Source: Rhodospirillaceae bacterium
GTDB lineage: Bacteria > Pseudomonadota > Alphaproteobacteria > Rhodospirillales > UBA2165
Assembly (NCBI GenBank): GCA_947467145.1
Contig: CANIGJ010000004.1
Coordinates: 1 to 64,000, forward strand
Direction of reading: 5' to 3'
DNA length: 64,000 nt
Both the position numbers and the translations under genes were made by a program. The notes beneath the pieces were generated by a model. That model was not told the origin of the DNA. It was given only the letters and a program-made list of their open reading frames with translations, and did no database searches. Of the stretch, positions 17,878-30,340 are shown in pieces (the stretch's first letter is position 1; each line of letters opens with the position of its first letter).

Positions 17878-17941
17878 TCAGACTACCCCCGACGGACCCG
17901 TTTCCTCGGCTACTGCGGCTGATCCGCATTCTCGCAACCGT

Positions 17942-18706
17942 TTAACGAAACTTGCCCGACCCAGACCCTTCACCGCCGACGTTAATGCCCGACCCCAGTC
18001 CGATCCCCAGTACGTCGGCAGCATTGCCCTTATTGATAGCAATTTCCACCAAGCCGTTGGCATTCACATACCAAAAGGCTTCACCTGACGGAACGTCAGC
18101 GAATGTGCGAGCTGACTTTAGGTAAACATGGTTTGCTTGTAATACAAATGACGGATTTACGAAACCCTTTCGTAGGCCCGTCATGGCGTTGCCGTAGTGG
18201 TCTATGTATACAATTTCCGCCAGATCGTCCGGCCAATCTGGAAAAGCGTTCCACGATGCAGAACGCGCTTCGCCGACTGGTTTATCACCCCGTTCGAGAC
18301 GCGCGGCCACCGGCGCAAAGACATCGCGACCGTGGAAACTTGCCGAGACCGAGTTCTCGTCCCACGCGAGTTCCCATTTGCTAATAATCGCAGCCCGACG
18401 TGTCACGATTTCGAACAGGCCATTCCCCGGCCCAACGAACCAGCGGCCGTCAGCCTGGACGACCACGCCAGGGCGCTGCGTGCCGACGCCCGGGTCGACC
18501 ACGCATAAAAAGACGGTCCCAGCCGGGAATTCATCCGCATAGGCCGCCAGCAGATAGGCGGCCGCCTTGGGATTGGCCGTCGGGGCATCGGTGAACAGAT
18601 CGATGATCGCGGCCCCCGGCAAATCGCGCAGAATGCGGGCTTTCATCTGCCCGATATACGGGCCTTCGAGGCCGAAATCGGTAAAAAGGACAATCACGGC
18701 GCGCAC
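17942..18706 (-). CDS. SAM hydroxide adenosyltransferase (DUF62 family)
   Basis: A protein of about 254 residues in the family that includes fluorinase and chlorinase; ordinary members cleave S-adenosylmethionine with hydroxide to adenosine and methionine. Conserved features: LFTDFG at the N-terminus, VVDPGVGT, GPGNGLFE, FHGRDVFAPVA (with the R-D pair of the water-activating triad) and YIDHYGNAMT. The GTG at 18706 (VRAVIVLFTDFG) is preferred, with GGGA just before it; a TTG at 18763 would add 19 residues lacking family resemblance. It lies head to head with gltB across 274 bp. Confidence 0.88.
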   Translation of the reverse strand: MRAVIVLFTDFGLEGPYIGQMKARILRDLPGAAIIDLFTDAPTANPKAAAYLLAAYADEFPAGTVFLCVVDPGVGTQRPGVVVQADGRWFVGPGNGLFEIVTRRAAIISKWELAWDENSVSASFHGRDVFAPVAARLERGDKPVGEARSASWNAFPDWPDDLAEIVYIDHYGNAMTGLRKGFVNPSFVLQANHVYLKSARTFADVPSGEAFWYVNANGLVEIAINKGNAADVLGIGLGSGINVGGEGSGSGKFR

Positions 18707-18980
18707 GATCCCAGCTGGTCGGCGAAGGGCCGGACTGTGCCGGACTTTCTCGTTGCACTTCAAGGCCGTCGACTATATTCCATTGCGCGGGCGACGTTCG
18801 TGCGCCTAAAATCTTGCTTCGTGGCTGGCGGGCGACCGCCGGACATCAAAAATTCCGGTGGAAACAGGCCCGTTTACGGCGGGTTGGGCCAACGTAGGAC
18901 CAGCCCCCGCCAAAGCACGGCCGGGACCAGTAGGTAAGAAGTACAGACGTTTTTTTGGGGATCGGAGTCGGGGTCAAGGT
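18707..18980. other. Divergent gap between SAM hydrolase and gltB
   Basis: The gltB frame stays open back to a GTG at 18858, so the exact gltB start is not certain. The gap holds two mutually exclusive stems, GGCCC 18868-18872 with GGGCC 18886-18890, and GGCGGG 18878-18883 with CCCGCC about 18906-18911, and a T7 run at 18950-18956 without a hairpin directly in front of it. These could form a leader but no known riboswitch is recognised. Confidence 0.3.
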
Positions 18981-23615
<4,635 letters not shown>

Positions 23616-23619
23616 TCCG

Positions 23620-25062
23620 ATGGGCAAAGTTACCGGCTTTATGGAGTTCGAACTCCAAGATCGCGATTACGATCCGGTCGAGGAACGCATCAACCATTAC
23701 CGCGAATTCACGCTGCCTTTGGCCGAGAACGAGCTGAAGGAGCAGGGTGCGCGCTGCATGGATTGCGGCATTCCGTTCTGTCACAACGGCTGCCCGGTCA
23801 ACAACATCATCCCCGATTGGAACGACCTCGTTTATCGCGGCGATTTCAAAAAGGCGATTGAGGTCCTGCATTCGACCAACAATTTCCCGGAATTTACCGG
23901 CCGCATCTGCCCGGCGCCGTGCCAGGAATCCTGCACGCTGAACATCGACGATGCGCCGGTCACCATCAAAACCATCGAATGCGCGATCATCGATAAGGCT
24001 TGGGACGAAGGCTGGGTCGAACCCGTGCTGCCGCGCCACCGCACGGGCAAGACGGTTGCCGTCATCGGCTCCGGCCCCGCCGGCATGGCGGCGGCGCAGC
24101 AGCTCGCGCGCGCCGGCCATTCGGTCACCCTGTTCGAGAAGAACCATAAGATCGGCGGTCTGCTGCGCTACGGCATCCCCGACTTCAAAATGGAAAAGAG
24201 CCACGTCGATCGCCGCGTCGCCCAGATGACGGCCGAAGGCGTGAAGATGCGCACCAACACGAATGTCGGCGTCGATATCACGGTCGAGCAATTGACCAAG
24301 GATTTCGACGCGGTCGTATTCGCCGGCGGCGCGGAACATCCGCGCGATCTGCCGGTGCCGGGCCGCGAGCTTGACGGCGTGCATTTCGCCATGGATTTCC
24401 TGACCCAGCAGAACCGCCGCAATTCCGGCGAGCGCCTCAAGGTCAACAAGGAGATCTGGGCAACCGATAAGAACGTCCTCGTCATCGGCGGCGGCGATAC
24501 CGGGTCCGACTGCGTCGGCACCTCGATCCGCCACAAAGCCAAGAGCGTGACGCAGATCGAAATCATGCCCAAGCCGCCCGAAGCGGTCGACAAGGGCACG
24601 ACCTGGCCCGATTGGCCGATGAAACTCCGCACCTCGTCGTCGCACGAGGAAGGTGCGGTGCGCGACTGGGCGATCACCACGAAGCGTTTCATCGGCGAAG
24701 ACGGCAAGCTGACCGGCGTCGAAACCGTACGCGTCGAATGGCAGAAGGACGCCAACGGCCAGATGAAGCTGGTCGAGGTTGCGGGCACCGAACAGACCAT
24801 CAAGGCCGAGCTTGTCCTGCTGGCCATGGGCTTCATCCATCCGATCCACGAAGGCATGATCAAGGAATCGGGCGTCGAGCTCGATCCCCGCGGCAACGTG
24901 AAAGCCAATACGGATGCCTACGCGACCTCCAGAGCCAAGGTTTTCGCCGCCGGCGACATGCGCCGCGGCCAATCCCTGGTGGTCTGGGCGATCCGCGAAG
25001 GCCGCCAATGCGCCCGCGCGGTGGATGAATTCCTGATGGGATATACCCTGCTGCCCCGGTAA
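23620..25062 (+). CDS. gltD: Glutamate synthase (NADPH) small subunit
   Basis: A 480-residue GOGAT beta subunit that passes electrons from NADPH through FAD to the large subunit. The N-terminal cysteine clusters for 4Fe-4S centres are complete (C46, C49, C54, C58 and C97, C101, C105). The FAD-binding GSGPAG sits at 150-155 and the NADPH-binding [10 protein letters not shown] near 290. It is cotranscribed with gltB. A hairpin plus T-run overlaps its stop codon and probably ends the operon. Confidence 0.97.
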   Translation: MGKVTGFMEFELQDRDYDPVEERINHYREFTLPLAENELKEQGARCMDCGIPFCHNGCPVNNIIPDWNDLVYRGDFKKAIEVLHSTNNFPEFTGRICPAPCQESCTLNIDDAPVTIKTIECAIIDKAWDEGWVEPVLPRHRTGKTVAVIGSGPAGMAAAQQLARAGHSVTLFEKNHKIGGLLRYGIPDFKMEKSHVDRRVAQMTAEGVKMRTNTNVGVDITVEQLTKDFDAVVFAGGAEHPRDLPVPGRELDGVHFAMDFLTQQNRRNSGERLKVNKEIWATDKNVLVIGGGDTGSDCVGTSIRHKAKSVTQIEIMPKPPEAVDKGTTWPDWPMKLRTSSSHEEGAVRDWAITTKRFIGEDGKLTGVETVRVEWQKDANGQMKLVEVAGTEQTIKAELVLLAMGFIHPIHEGMIKESGVELDPRGNVKANTDAYATSRAKVFAAGDMRRGQSLVVWAIREGRQCARAVDEFLMGYTLLPR

Positions 25063-25099
25063 CGGTTGCTGTTGCTTAATGGGAAACAGCCGGGGTTTT
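25054..25099 (+). terminator. Probable gltBD terminator
   Basis: CCCCG at 25054-25058 can pair with CGGGG at 25091-25095, and GCTGTT with AACAGC forms an inner stem directly adjoining it; TTTT follows at 25096-25099. A second stem-loop, CGGAAATC with GATTTTCCG, lies at 25160-25180. The rest of the 284-bp gap to 25346 holds no gene I can support. Confidence 0.6.
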
Positions 25100-25346
25100 G
25101 TGCACAACGCAGGGATTTCAATTTAGACCCTCACGTTTGTCTAAAACCCTAGAAACCCCCGGAAATCTGCGGATTTTCCGAAGATAATATCCCAAGCCCC
25201 GGCTATCCCACTTTGGGTTGTGGTTTTACCCACAGGCTTATTCACAAGGCGATAGGCTTTGCCGTGGCGGGTGTGCAACAGGCGTGCGCCCCTTGCGGGC
25301 TTGACCCACCGCCCCTGCTCCTTAAAACCTCAATGCATTCAATAAT

Positions 25347-26078
25347 ATGAGCGATAACGGGACGCGGCCCATGGCGGGAGAGATGATCCAGATCGCAGCG
25401 AAGGAAGGAAAATCTTTCGCCGCCTATCTGTCGAAGCCGCCGCAAGGTGGGACAGGAAATCTGCCCGGCATCGTCATGTGCCAGGAGATGCTGGGCGTCA
25501 CGCCGTGGCTCAAAGGCATGGCCGATCGCATCGCCGCCGCAGGCTACCTCGTCGTCGCGCCCGATATCTTCTGGCGCTTCCATCCCGGCTTCGTCGGCAA
25601 TCACGGCGACAAGGACGATTACGAGAAGGCCTGGTCGTATTTGCGCAATCTCGACTACGACCTCGCCGTGCAGGATGTCAGCGACTGCGCCGATGCGCTG
25701 AAGGCCATGCCCGACTGCAACGGCAAGATCGGCGTTGTTGGATTTTGCATGGGCGGCACCATCGCCTATCTCGCCGCCGCGCGGCTGCCGGTCGATGCGG
25801 CGGTGTCCTATTACGGCACAGGCGTGCATAACTACGTCAACGAAGGCGGCAAGGTCACCTGCCCTCTCACCCTGCACATGGGCGACAAGGATCACACCCT
25901 GAAGCCGGAAGACGTGCACGAGATTTATGCCGGCCTGATCGGCATCCCGCATATCAGCGTGTGGCGCTACGACACCGGCCACGCTTTCGCCAATTCCGAC
26001 GTGCCTTCGCTCTATTCCAAGGAACATGCCGAGAAGGCGCACGAACGCACATTAGCTCTGTTGGGGAGACTTAAGTAA
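25347..26078 (+). CDS. Dienelactone hydrolase family protein
   Basis: A 243-residue alpha/beta hydrolase of the dienelactone hydrolase type with a complete Cys-Asp-His triad: C134 in GFCMGG, D182 in GDKDH and H212 in YDTGHAF. Classic members open lactones in chlorocatechol degradation; many homologues act on other esters. No signal peptide. The CoA-transferase gene begins 2 bp after its stop, so they are translationally linked. The ATG at 25347 lacks a clear ribosome site; in-frame ATGs at 25371 and 25383 are alternatives, the last directly preceded by GGGAGAG. Confidence 0.88.
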   Translation: MSDNGTRPMAGEMIQIAAKEGKSFAAYLSKPPQGGTGNLPGIVMCQEMLGVTPWLKGMADRIAAAGYLVVAPDIFWRFHPGFVGNHGDKDDYEKAWSYLRNLDYDLAVQDVSDCADALKAMPDCNGKIGVVGFCMGGTIAYLAAARLPVDAAVSYYGTGVHNYVNEGGKVTCPLTLHMGDKDHTLKPEDVHEIYAGLIGIPHISVWRYDTGHAFANSDVPSLYSKEHAEKAHERTLALLGRLK

Positions 26079-26080
26079 TC

Positions 26081-27298
26081 ATGCCCGGTCCATTAGAAGG
26101 TATCCGCATTTTCGACCTGACCCGCGTGCTCGCGGGCCCGTCCTGCACCCAGATCCTGGGCGATCTCGGCGCCGACGTGATCAAGATCGAGCGGCCCGGC
26201 CAAGGCGACGATACCCGCAAGTTCGGCCCGCCCTTCGTCAAGGACCCGTCCGGCAAGGATACGACCGAAAGCGGCTATTACCTGGGCGCCAACCGCAACA
26301 AGCGCTCGATCACGCTCTCGCTCGATGAGCCCGAGGGGCAGGCGCTCGCCAAGAAGATGATCGCGAAGTGCCACGTGCTGGTCGAGAATTTCAAGGTCGG
26401 CAATCTCGCCAAATACGGCTTGTCGTACGACCAGTTGAAAGACGAATTCCCCGGCCTCGTCTATTGCTCGATCACTGGCTTCGGTCAGACCGGGCCCAAG
26501 GCCGAACAGCCGGGCTACGATTTCATGGCGCAAGGCATGGGCGGCGTCATGTCGGTCACCGGCCCGATGGGCGGCGAGCCGCATCGCGTCGGCGTGCCGA
26601 TCGCGGACCTGACCGCCGGCCTGTGGGCCGCGCTGTCGATCAACGCGGCGCTGCGCCATCGCGAAGTGACAGGCAAAGGCCAATATATCGATATCAGCCT
26701 GCTCGACACACAGGTCTCCACGCTTTCCATCCAGGGCATGAATTACCTGACGTCGGGCGAAGTGCCGGGCCTACTCGGCAATGCGCATCCGAATATCGTA
26801 CCTTACGCCGTGTTCCCGACGTCCGACGGCAATATTATCATCGCGGTCGGCAACGACGAACAGTTCCGTCGCTTCTGTGATTTCGCCGGCATTCCAGATG
26901 TCGCGAAAGACGAACGCTACTCCAAGAATGAGGCGCGCGTGCGTAACCGCACTGAAGTCTCCAAGATCGTCGCCGACGTGATGAGCAAAAAACCGACAGC
27001 CTATTGGATGGAAGGGCTGGAAAAGAACAAAATCTCCTGTGGGCCAATCTACAAGGCCGATCAGGTCTTCGCCGACGAGCAGGTCGTCGCACGCGAAATG
27101 CAGATCGAAATGCCCCACCCGGCCGCCGGCGGCAAACCGGTGAAACTGATCGGCAGCCCGATCAAAATGTCGGGAACGCCGGTCACCTACCGCGCGGCGC
27201 CGCCCATGATGGGCCAGCATACCGACAGCGTGCTCCAGGAGCTTCTCGGCCTCGACGCCAAAGCCGTTGCCGAGTTGCGGGCCAAGGGTGCAATCTAG
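26081..27298 (+). CDS. CaiB/BaiF family III CoA-transferase
   Basis: A 405-residue family III acyl-CoA transferase, moving CoA between carboxylic acids by an enzyme-bound anhydride. Typical motifs are RVLAGPSCTQILGDLGADVIK near the N-terminus, GANRNKRSI, and PIADLTAG containing the probable catalytic aspartate D176. It lies between a dienelactone hydrolase and an arylmalonate-decarboxylase-like enzyme on the same strand, which points to activation of an organic acid in a small catabolic pathway. The specific acid is not known. Confidence 0.92.
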   Translation: MPGPLEGIRIFDLTRVLAGPSCTQILGDLGADVIKIERPGQGDDTRKFGPPFVKDPSGKDTTESGYYLGANRNKRSITLSLDEPEGQALAKKMIAKCHVLVENFKVGNLAKYGLSYDQLKDEFPGLVYCSITGFGQTGPKAEQPGYDFMAQGMGGVMSVTGPMGGEPHRVGVPIADLTAGLWAALSINAALRHREVTGKGQYIDISLLDTQVSTLSIQGMNYLTSGEVPGLLGNAHPNIVPYAVFPTSDGNIIIAVGNDEQFRRFCDFAGIPDVAKDERYSKNEARVRNRTEVSKIVADVMSKKPTAYWMEGLEKNKISCGPIYKADQVFADEQVVAREMQIEMPHPAAGGKPVKLIGSPIKMSGTPVTYRAAPPMMGQHTDSVLQELLGLDAKAVAELRAKGAI

Positions 27299-27337
27299 AC
27301 CTCATAACAACGAATTCAGACAGGAAAGGCATACGCC

Positions 27338-28054
27338 ATGAGAATTGGACTGGTCGTCCCCAATGCGGAACATGTCGTCCCCTCCGACGCGAAGGTCATG
27401 TATCCCGACGTGGAATTCGTGCCGCACGGCACCGGCGTGGGCTCGCTGACGCCGGAAGGCTACGATCAGGCCGCCGACAAGATCATCCCGGCCGCCGACA
27501 ATCTGGCCAAACAGGGCGTTGATGCGATTTCGCTGTTCGGCACATCGCTCACCTTCTATCGCGGACCGCAATTCAACGAGGACATCCAGGCCGAGGTGCG
27601 CAAGCGCACGGGTCTGAAAGTCAGTTCCATGAGCACCGCGATCATCGAGGGCCTGAAGGCCGTCGGCGCCAAAAAGGTCGCCGTCACCACCGCCTATACC
27701 AAGGTCGTGAACGACAAGCTGCAGGAACTGCTCGAATTCCACGGCATCGAGGTCCAGGGCCTCGAATCCTTCGGCATTACGCAGTTCGGCGGCAGCGACG
27801 GCAAAGGGGCCAGCAATAAAAGCGCGCAGGACATCATCGATCTCGCCAGCCTGTCCTTTGAGAAATCCACCAAGGTCGATGCGCTGCTCATCTCGTGCGG
27901 CGGTCTGCGGACGCTGAACGTTCAGAAGCCGCTCGAAGACAAACATGGCCTGCCGGTCGTGTCCTCGACCCCGGCGGCTCTGTGGGATGCCGTGCGCCTC
28001 GGCGGCCATAGCGGCAAGGTCAAAGGCTACGGCCAGCTCTTCGAGCAATCCTAA
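27338..28054 (+). CDS. Arylmalonate decarboxylase-like Asp/Glu racemase-family enzyme
   Basis: A 238-residue member of the Asp/Glu racemase superfamily that resembles arylmalonate decarboxylase closely. The dioxyanion-hole motif GTSLTFYRG is at 68-76 and the single catalytic cysteine C187 is in ISCGGLRTL; the C-terminal VVSSTPAALWDAVRLGG and GYGQLFEQS also match that enzyme. Maleate isomerases and racemases use two cysteines; here the first position is the glycine of GTS, so a one-cysteine decarboxylase mechanism is favoured. The natural substrate is unproven. AGGAAAGG precedes the ATG, and a strong terminator follows at 28084. Confidence 0.85.
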   Translation: MRIGLVVPNAEHVVPSDAKVMYPDVEFVPHGTGVGSLTPEGYDQAADKIIPAADNLAKQGVDAISLFGTSLTFYRGPQFNEDIQAEVRKRTGLKVSSMSTAIIEGLKAVGAKKVAVTTAYTKVVNDKLQELLEFHGIEVQGLESFGITQFGGSDGKGASNKSAQDIIDLASLSFEKSTKVDALLISCGGLRTLNVQKPLEDKHGLPVVSSTPAALWDAVRLGGHSGKVKGYGQLFEQS

Positions 28055-28083
28055 ATCGGAAAGCGACGTCTGATCGCGATGAA

Positions 28084-28107
28084 CCCTCGCCAATGGCGAG
28101 GGTTTTT
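28084..28107 (+). terminator. Rho-independent terminator
   Basis: A perfect 8-bp stem CCCTCGCC/GGCGAGGG with a 3-nt loop, followed by TTTTT at 28103-28107. It ends the hydrolase/CoA-transferase/decarboxylase unit; because the left flank offers only two A residues, it serves mainly the plus strand. Confidence 0.92.
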
Positions 28108-28125
28108 CATTTCTAGAATTCGTGC

Positions 28126-29223
28126 CTAAAACGCGTGAATGTGCGGCAGGACTTTCTCGCCGAACAATCGGATCGACGCCGATGTGCGTTCCCCGATCTG
28201 GAAGGCAGAATTGAGATCGAGCACGCCGGGGTTCAAGGTATCCTTGATCGCCTTGAGCTGCTTCACGACCGTCTCGGGGCTGCCGATCACCACCTGGCCA
28301 GCATCGACGCGATCCTGAAGTCCGGCAGCGCGAATATTGCGCGCCGAATTCTTATCCAGCTCCGCGCCATAATAACCCGTCGAAGCCACCGTCCGCTCCA
28401 ATCCCTGGTTCAGGGCAATGGGGCTCAAGCGCTGCGGATAGTTTTTGCTGTCCTCGTAATCGGCGATGGCCTGCTCGTCGGTCTCGGCAACATGGAACGA
28501 CATGCGATACAGGATATTATCGGCCGACGGTTCCCAGCCATTCTTGCGCGCGGTTTCGCGATACAGCTCGGCCGCCTTGGTGGCGCGCGGAACCGTGGTC
28601 ACCGCGAGGCCGAGCGAGACGCGCGCCTCAGCGGCGAACACGCCCGATTCCGGACTCGATCCCGACATGTAGATCGGCGGATGCGGATTTTGGATCGGGC
28701 GCGGCCAAATCGAGATCGCGCGATATTGGAAATAGCGCCCCTGCCAAGCAAACGGCTCGGTCTGCGTCCAGGCATAACGGATCAGTTCGAGGGCTTCTTC
28801 GAAACGGCCGCGCGATTCTGCCGGGTTCACATTATAGGTCACGTATTCGTTGGGCGTGCCGCGCAACATGCCGGCAACCACGCGGCCCTCGGTCAACACG
28901 TCGAGCATCGCGAATTCCTCGGCGACGCGGACGGGGTTGAGGATCGGGATCGTAGCGCCCAGCAGCGCGATCTTGGCACGCTTGGCGACCTGCGTGAGCA
29001 AGCCGGCAAAGACCATCGGATTGGGCGTCAGACCGACCGGGCCGAAATGATGCTCGGCCAGCGATAGCCAGTCGAAGCCGGTTTCCTCGGCGATACGGTA
29101 ATGCTCCAACGCGACCGCCATCGAATGCTTGGCGTCGTCGTCGGTATAGTGGGTCTTGGCCGTCGGCCAGCCATTGGCCGCATGCCCCATGTAGAACACG
29201 GAACTGAAAAAAGATGCCTTCAT
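28126..29223 (-). CDS. LLM-class flavin-dependent monooxygenase
   Basis: A 365-residue bacterial luciferase-like TIM-barrel oxidoreductase, using reduced flavin (FMNH2 or F420-type) to oxidise an organic substrate. Family motifs: ETGFDWLSLAEHHF near residue 50, GATIPILNPVRVAEEFAMLDVLT, GRVVAGMLRG and the GSPETVVKQL segment near the C-terminus. Members of this subgroup act on alkanals, sulfonates, nitrilotriacetate and many others, so no substrate is given. AGGGGGCG precedes the ATG. It lies 42 bp after the DUF4340 gene on the same strand and might be cotranscribed with it. Confidence 0.9.
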   Translation of the reverse strand: MKASFFSSVFYMGHAANGWPTAKTHYTDDDAKHSMAVALEHYRIAEETGFDWLSLAEHHFGPVGLTPNPMVFAGLLTQVAKRAKIALLGATIPILNPVRVAEEFAMLDVLTEGRVVAGMLRGTPNEYVTYNVNPAESRGRFEEALELIRYAWTQTEPFAWQGRYFQYRAISIWPRPIQNPHPPIYMSGSSPESGVFAAEARVSLGLAVTTVPRATKAAELYRETARKNGWEPSADNILYRMSFHVAETDEQAIADYEDSKNYPQRLSPIALNQGLERTVASTGYYGAELDKNSARNIRAAGLQDRVDAGQVVIGSPETVVKQLKAIKDTLNPGVLDLNSAFQIGERTSASIRLFGEKVLPHIHAF

Positions 29224-29265
29224 CGGTGCGCCCCCTGTTTGCGCTGCCGTTTTATTATTTGAAGG

Positions 29266-30330
29266 CTAACTGTCCTCTTTCTTCAAGACTTCGTCCAGAC
29301 GCCGGCTCATATAGCGGAACTTGAAGGCCGGGATGCGATAGACCCAGTTCGCCACTTCGGCGTTGATCTTGTCGGCTTCCTTCTGAACTTCTTCTTTGTT
29401 CTCGGCCTTGTCGGATACGCTCGCCTTGAAGCGGCCCCAGAATTCCGATTTCGATTCGTCCTTGGCATAGACATCGGCCACGACGATCAGACCGTCGTAG
29501 GTCGTGTAGGTCGTGCTGATGGTCTTGTCCTTGGGGAAATCGACGCCGTTCTCACCAGGCTTGGCCACATCTTCGAATTCGATGCGGTCGACGCCGTCCG
29601 AGATATTATCGACGTCGATCTGATATTCGACCTCACGGCCCTTCGGCACATTCAGGACCTTGAAGCGCGTGCCCGAACGATCTTCACGCTGCACGATCAG
29701 CTTGGTGCCGTCGGGATGCGTCGTCGTAGAGGTATCGACGCGTTTGGCATCGACATTCATGAATTCCTTGCCGACCCACTTCTTGATCTGGTCGGGAATG
29801 TCGAAGCGTCCGGCGACGAGCCACGACTGCGCCTCGCCGACACGCCGCACATAGCGGCCTTCGTCGGTCAGGCCCGTAGTGTCAAAATTACGCCGCCCGA
29901 TCAGGGCATCAATCAGCGGTTCGCCATTCTTGCCCTTCACCTGCAGGTGCTTGGCCAGCGACTTTTCCTTTTCCAGATCGTCGACTTGGATGCGGGTATA
30001 GAGCTTCTCAAGCTTGGTCTTGGGTTCAAGCACCTTAAGCTCGGCCAAGCCGATCACCAGTTCGCGCACGATCTGGCTGGAAACCGGATAGTTGTGACGC
30101 TCGGCCAGGACGAACTGCCCGTCCGGCTGACGCGCCACTTTGATACGGACCTGTTTGTCCTCATACAGCAACTCGGTGACGTCGTTCACCTTGTCGTGCA
30201 TGGACGGGAAGATCGGCTCTTTTTCCTTAACGAACGTCGCCGTCGCGTAGCGTTCGACGACAACGAAGCTCGCCGTGACAACGACGACCGCCGTAACGGC
30301 CGTGAATGCGAGAAATGCCTTAGGAGTCAT
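29266..30330 (-). CDS. DUF4340 domain protein of the Gld-like exporter operon
   Basis: A 354-residue membrane-anchored protein: one N-terminal helix (about 4-24) followed by a periplasmic region of the DUF4340 type, with repeated beta-rich segments (VARQPDGQFVLAERHNYPV). GAGGAGGAAACC lies directly before the ATG at 30330, which decides the start against an upstream frame extension to 30402. The gene follows the GldG-like gene by 10 bp. DUF4340 proteins regularly accompany GldAFG-like exporters in non-gliding proteobacteria; their job is not established. Confidence 0.82.
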   Translation of the reverse strand: MTPKAFLAFTAVTAVVVVTASFVVVERYATATFVKEKEPIFPSMHDKVNDVTELLYEDKQVRIKVARQPDGQFVLAERHNYPVSSQIVRELVIGLAELKVLEPKTKLEKLYTRIQVDDLEKEKSLAKHLQVKGKNGEPLIDALIGRRNFDTTGLTDEGRYVRRVGEAQSWLVAGRFDIPDQIKKWVGKEFMNVDAKRVDTSTTTHPDGTKLIVQREDRSGTRFKVLNVPKGREVEYQIDVDNISDGVDRIEFEDVAKPGENGVDFPKDKTISTTYTTYDGLIVVADVYAKDESKSEFWGRFKASVSDKAENKEEVQKEADKINAEVANWVYRIPAFKFRYMSRRLDEVLKKEDS

Positions 30331-30340
30331 GGTTTCCTCC

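Noticed and set aside
18707..18980. A known riboswitch or attenuator before gltB
   Set aside because: Stems exist but no conserved riboswitch core is recognised and the T-run is not preceded by a hairpin.
28126..29223. Bioluminescence luciferase
   Set aside because: The fold is shared by many flavin monooxygenases; no luxB, luxCDE or regulators are present.
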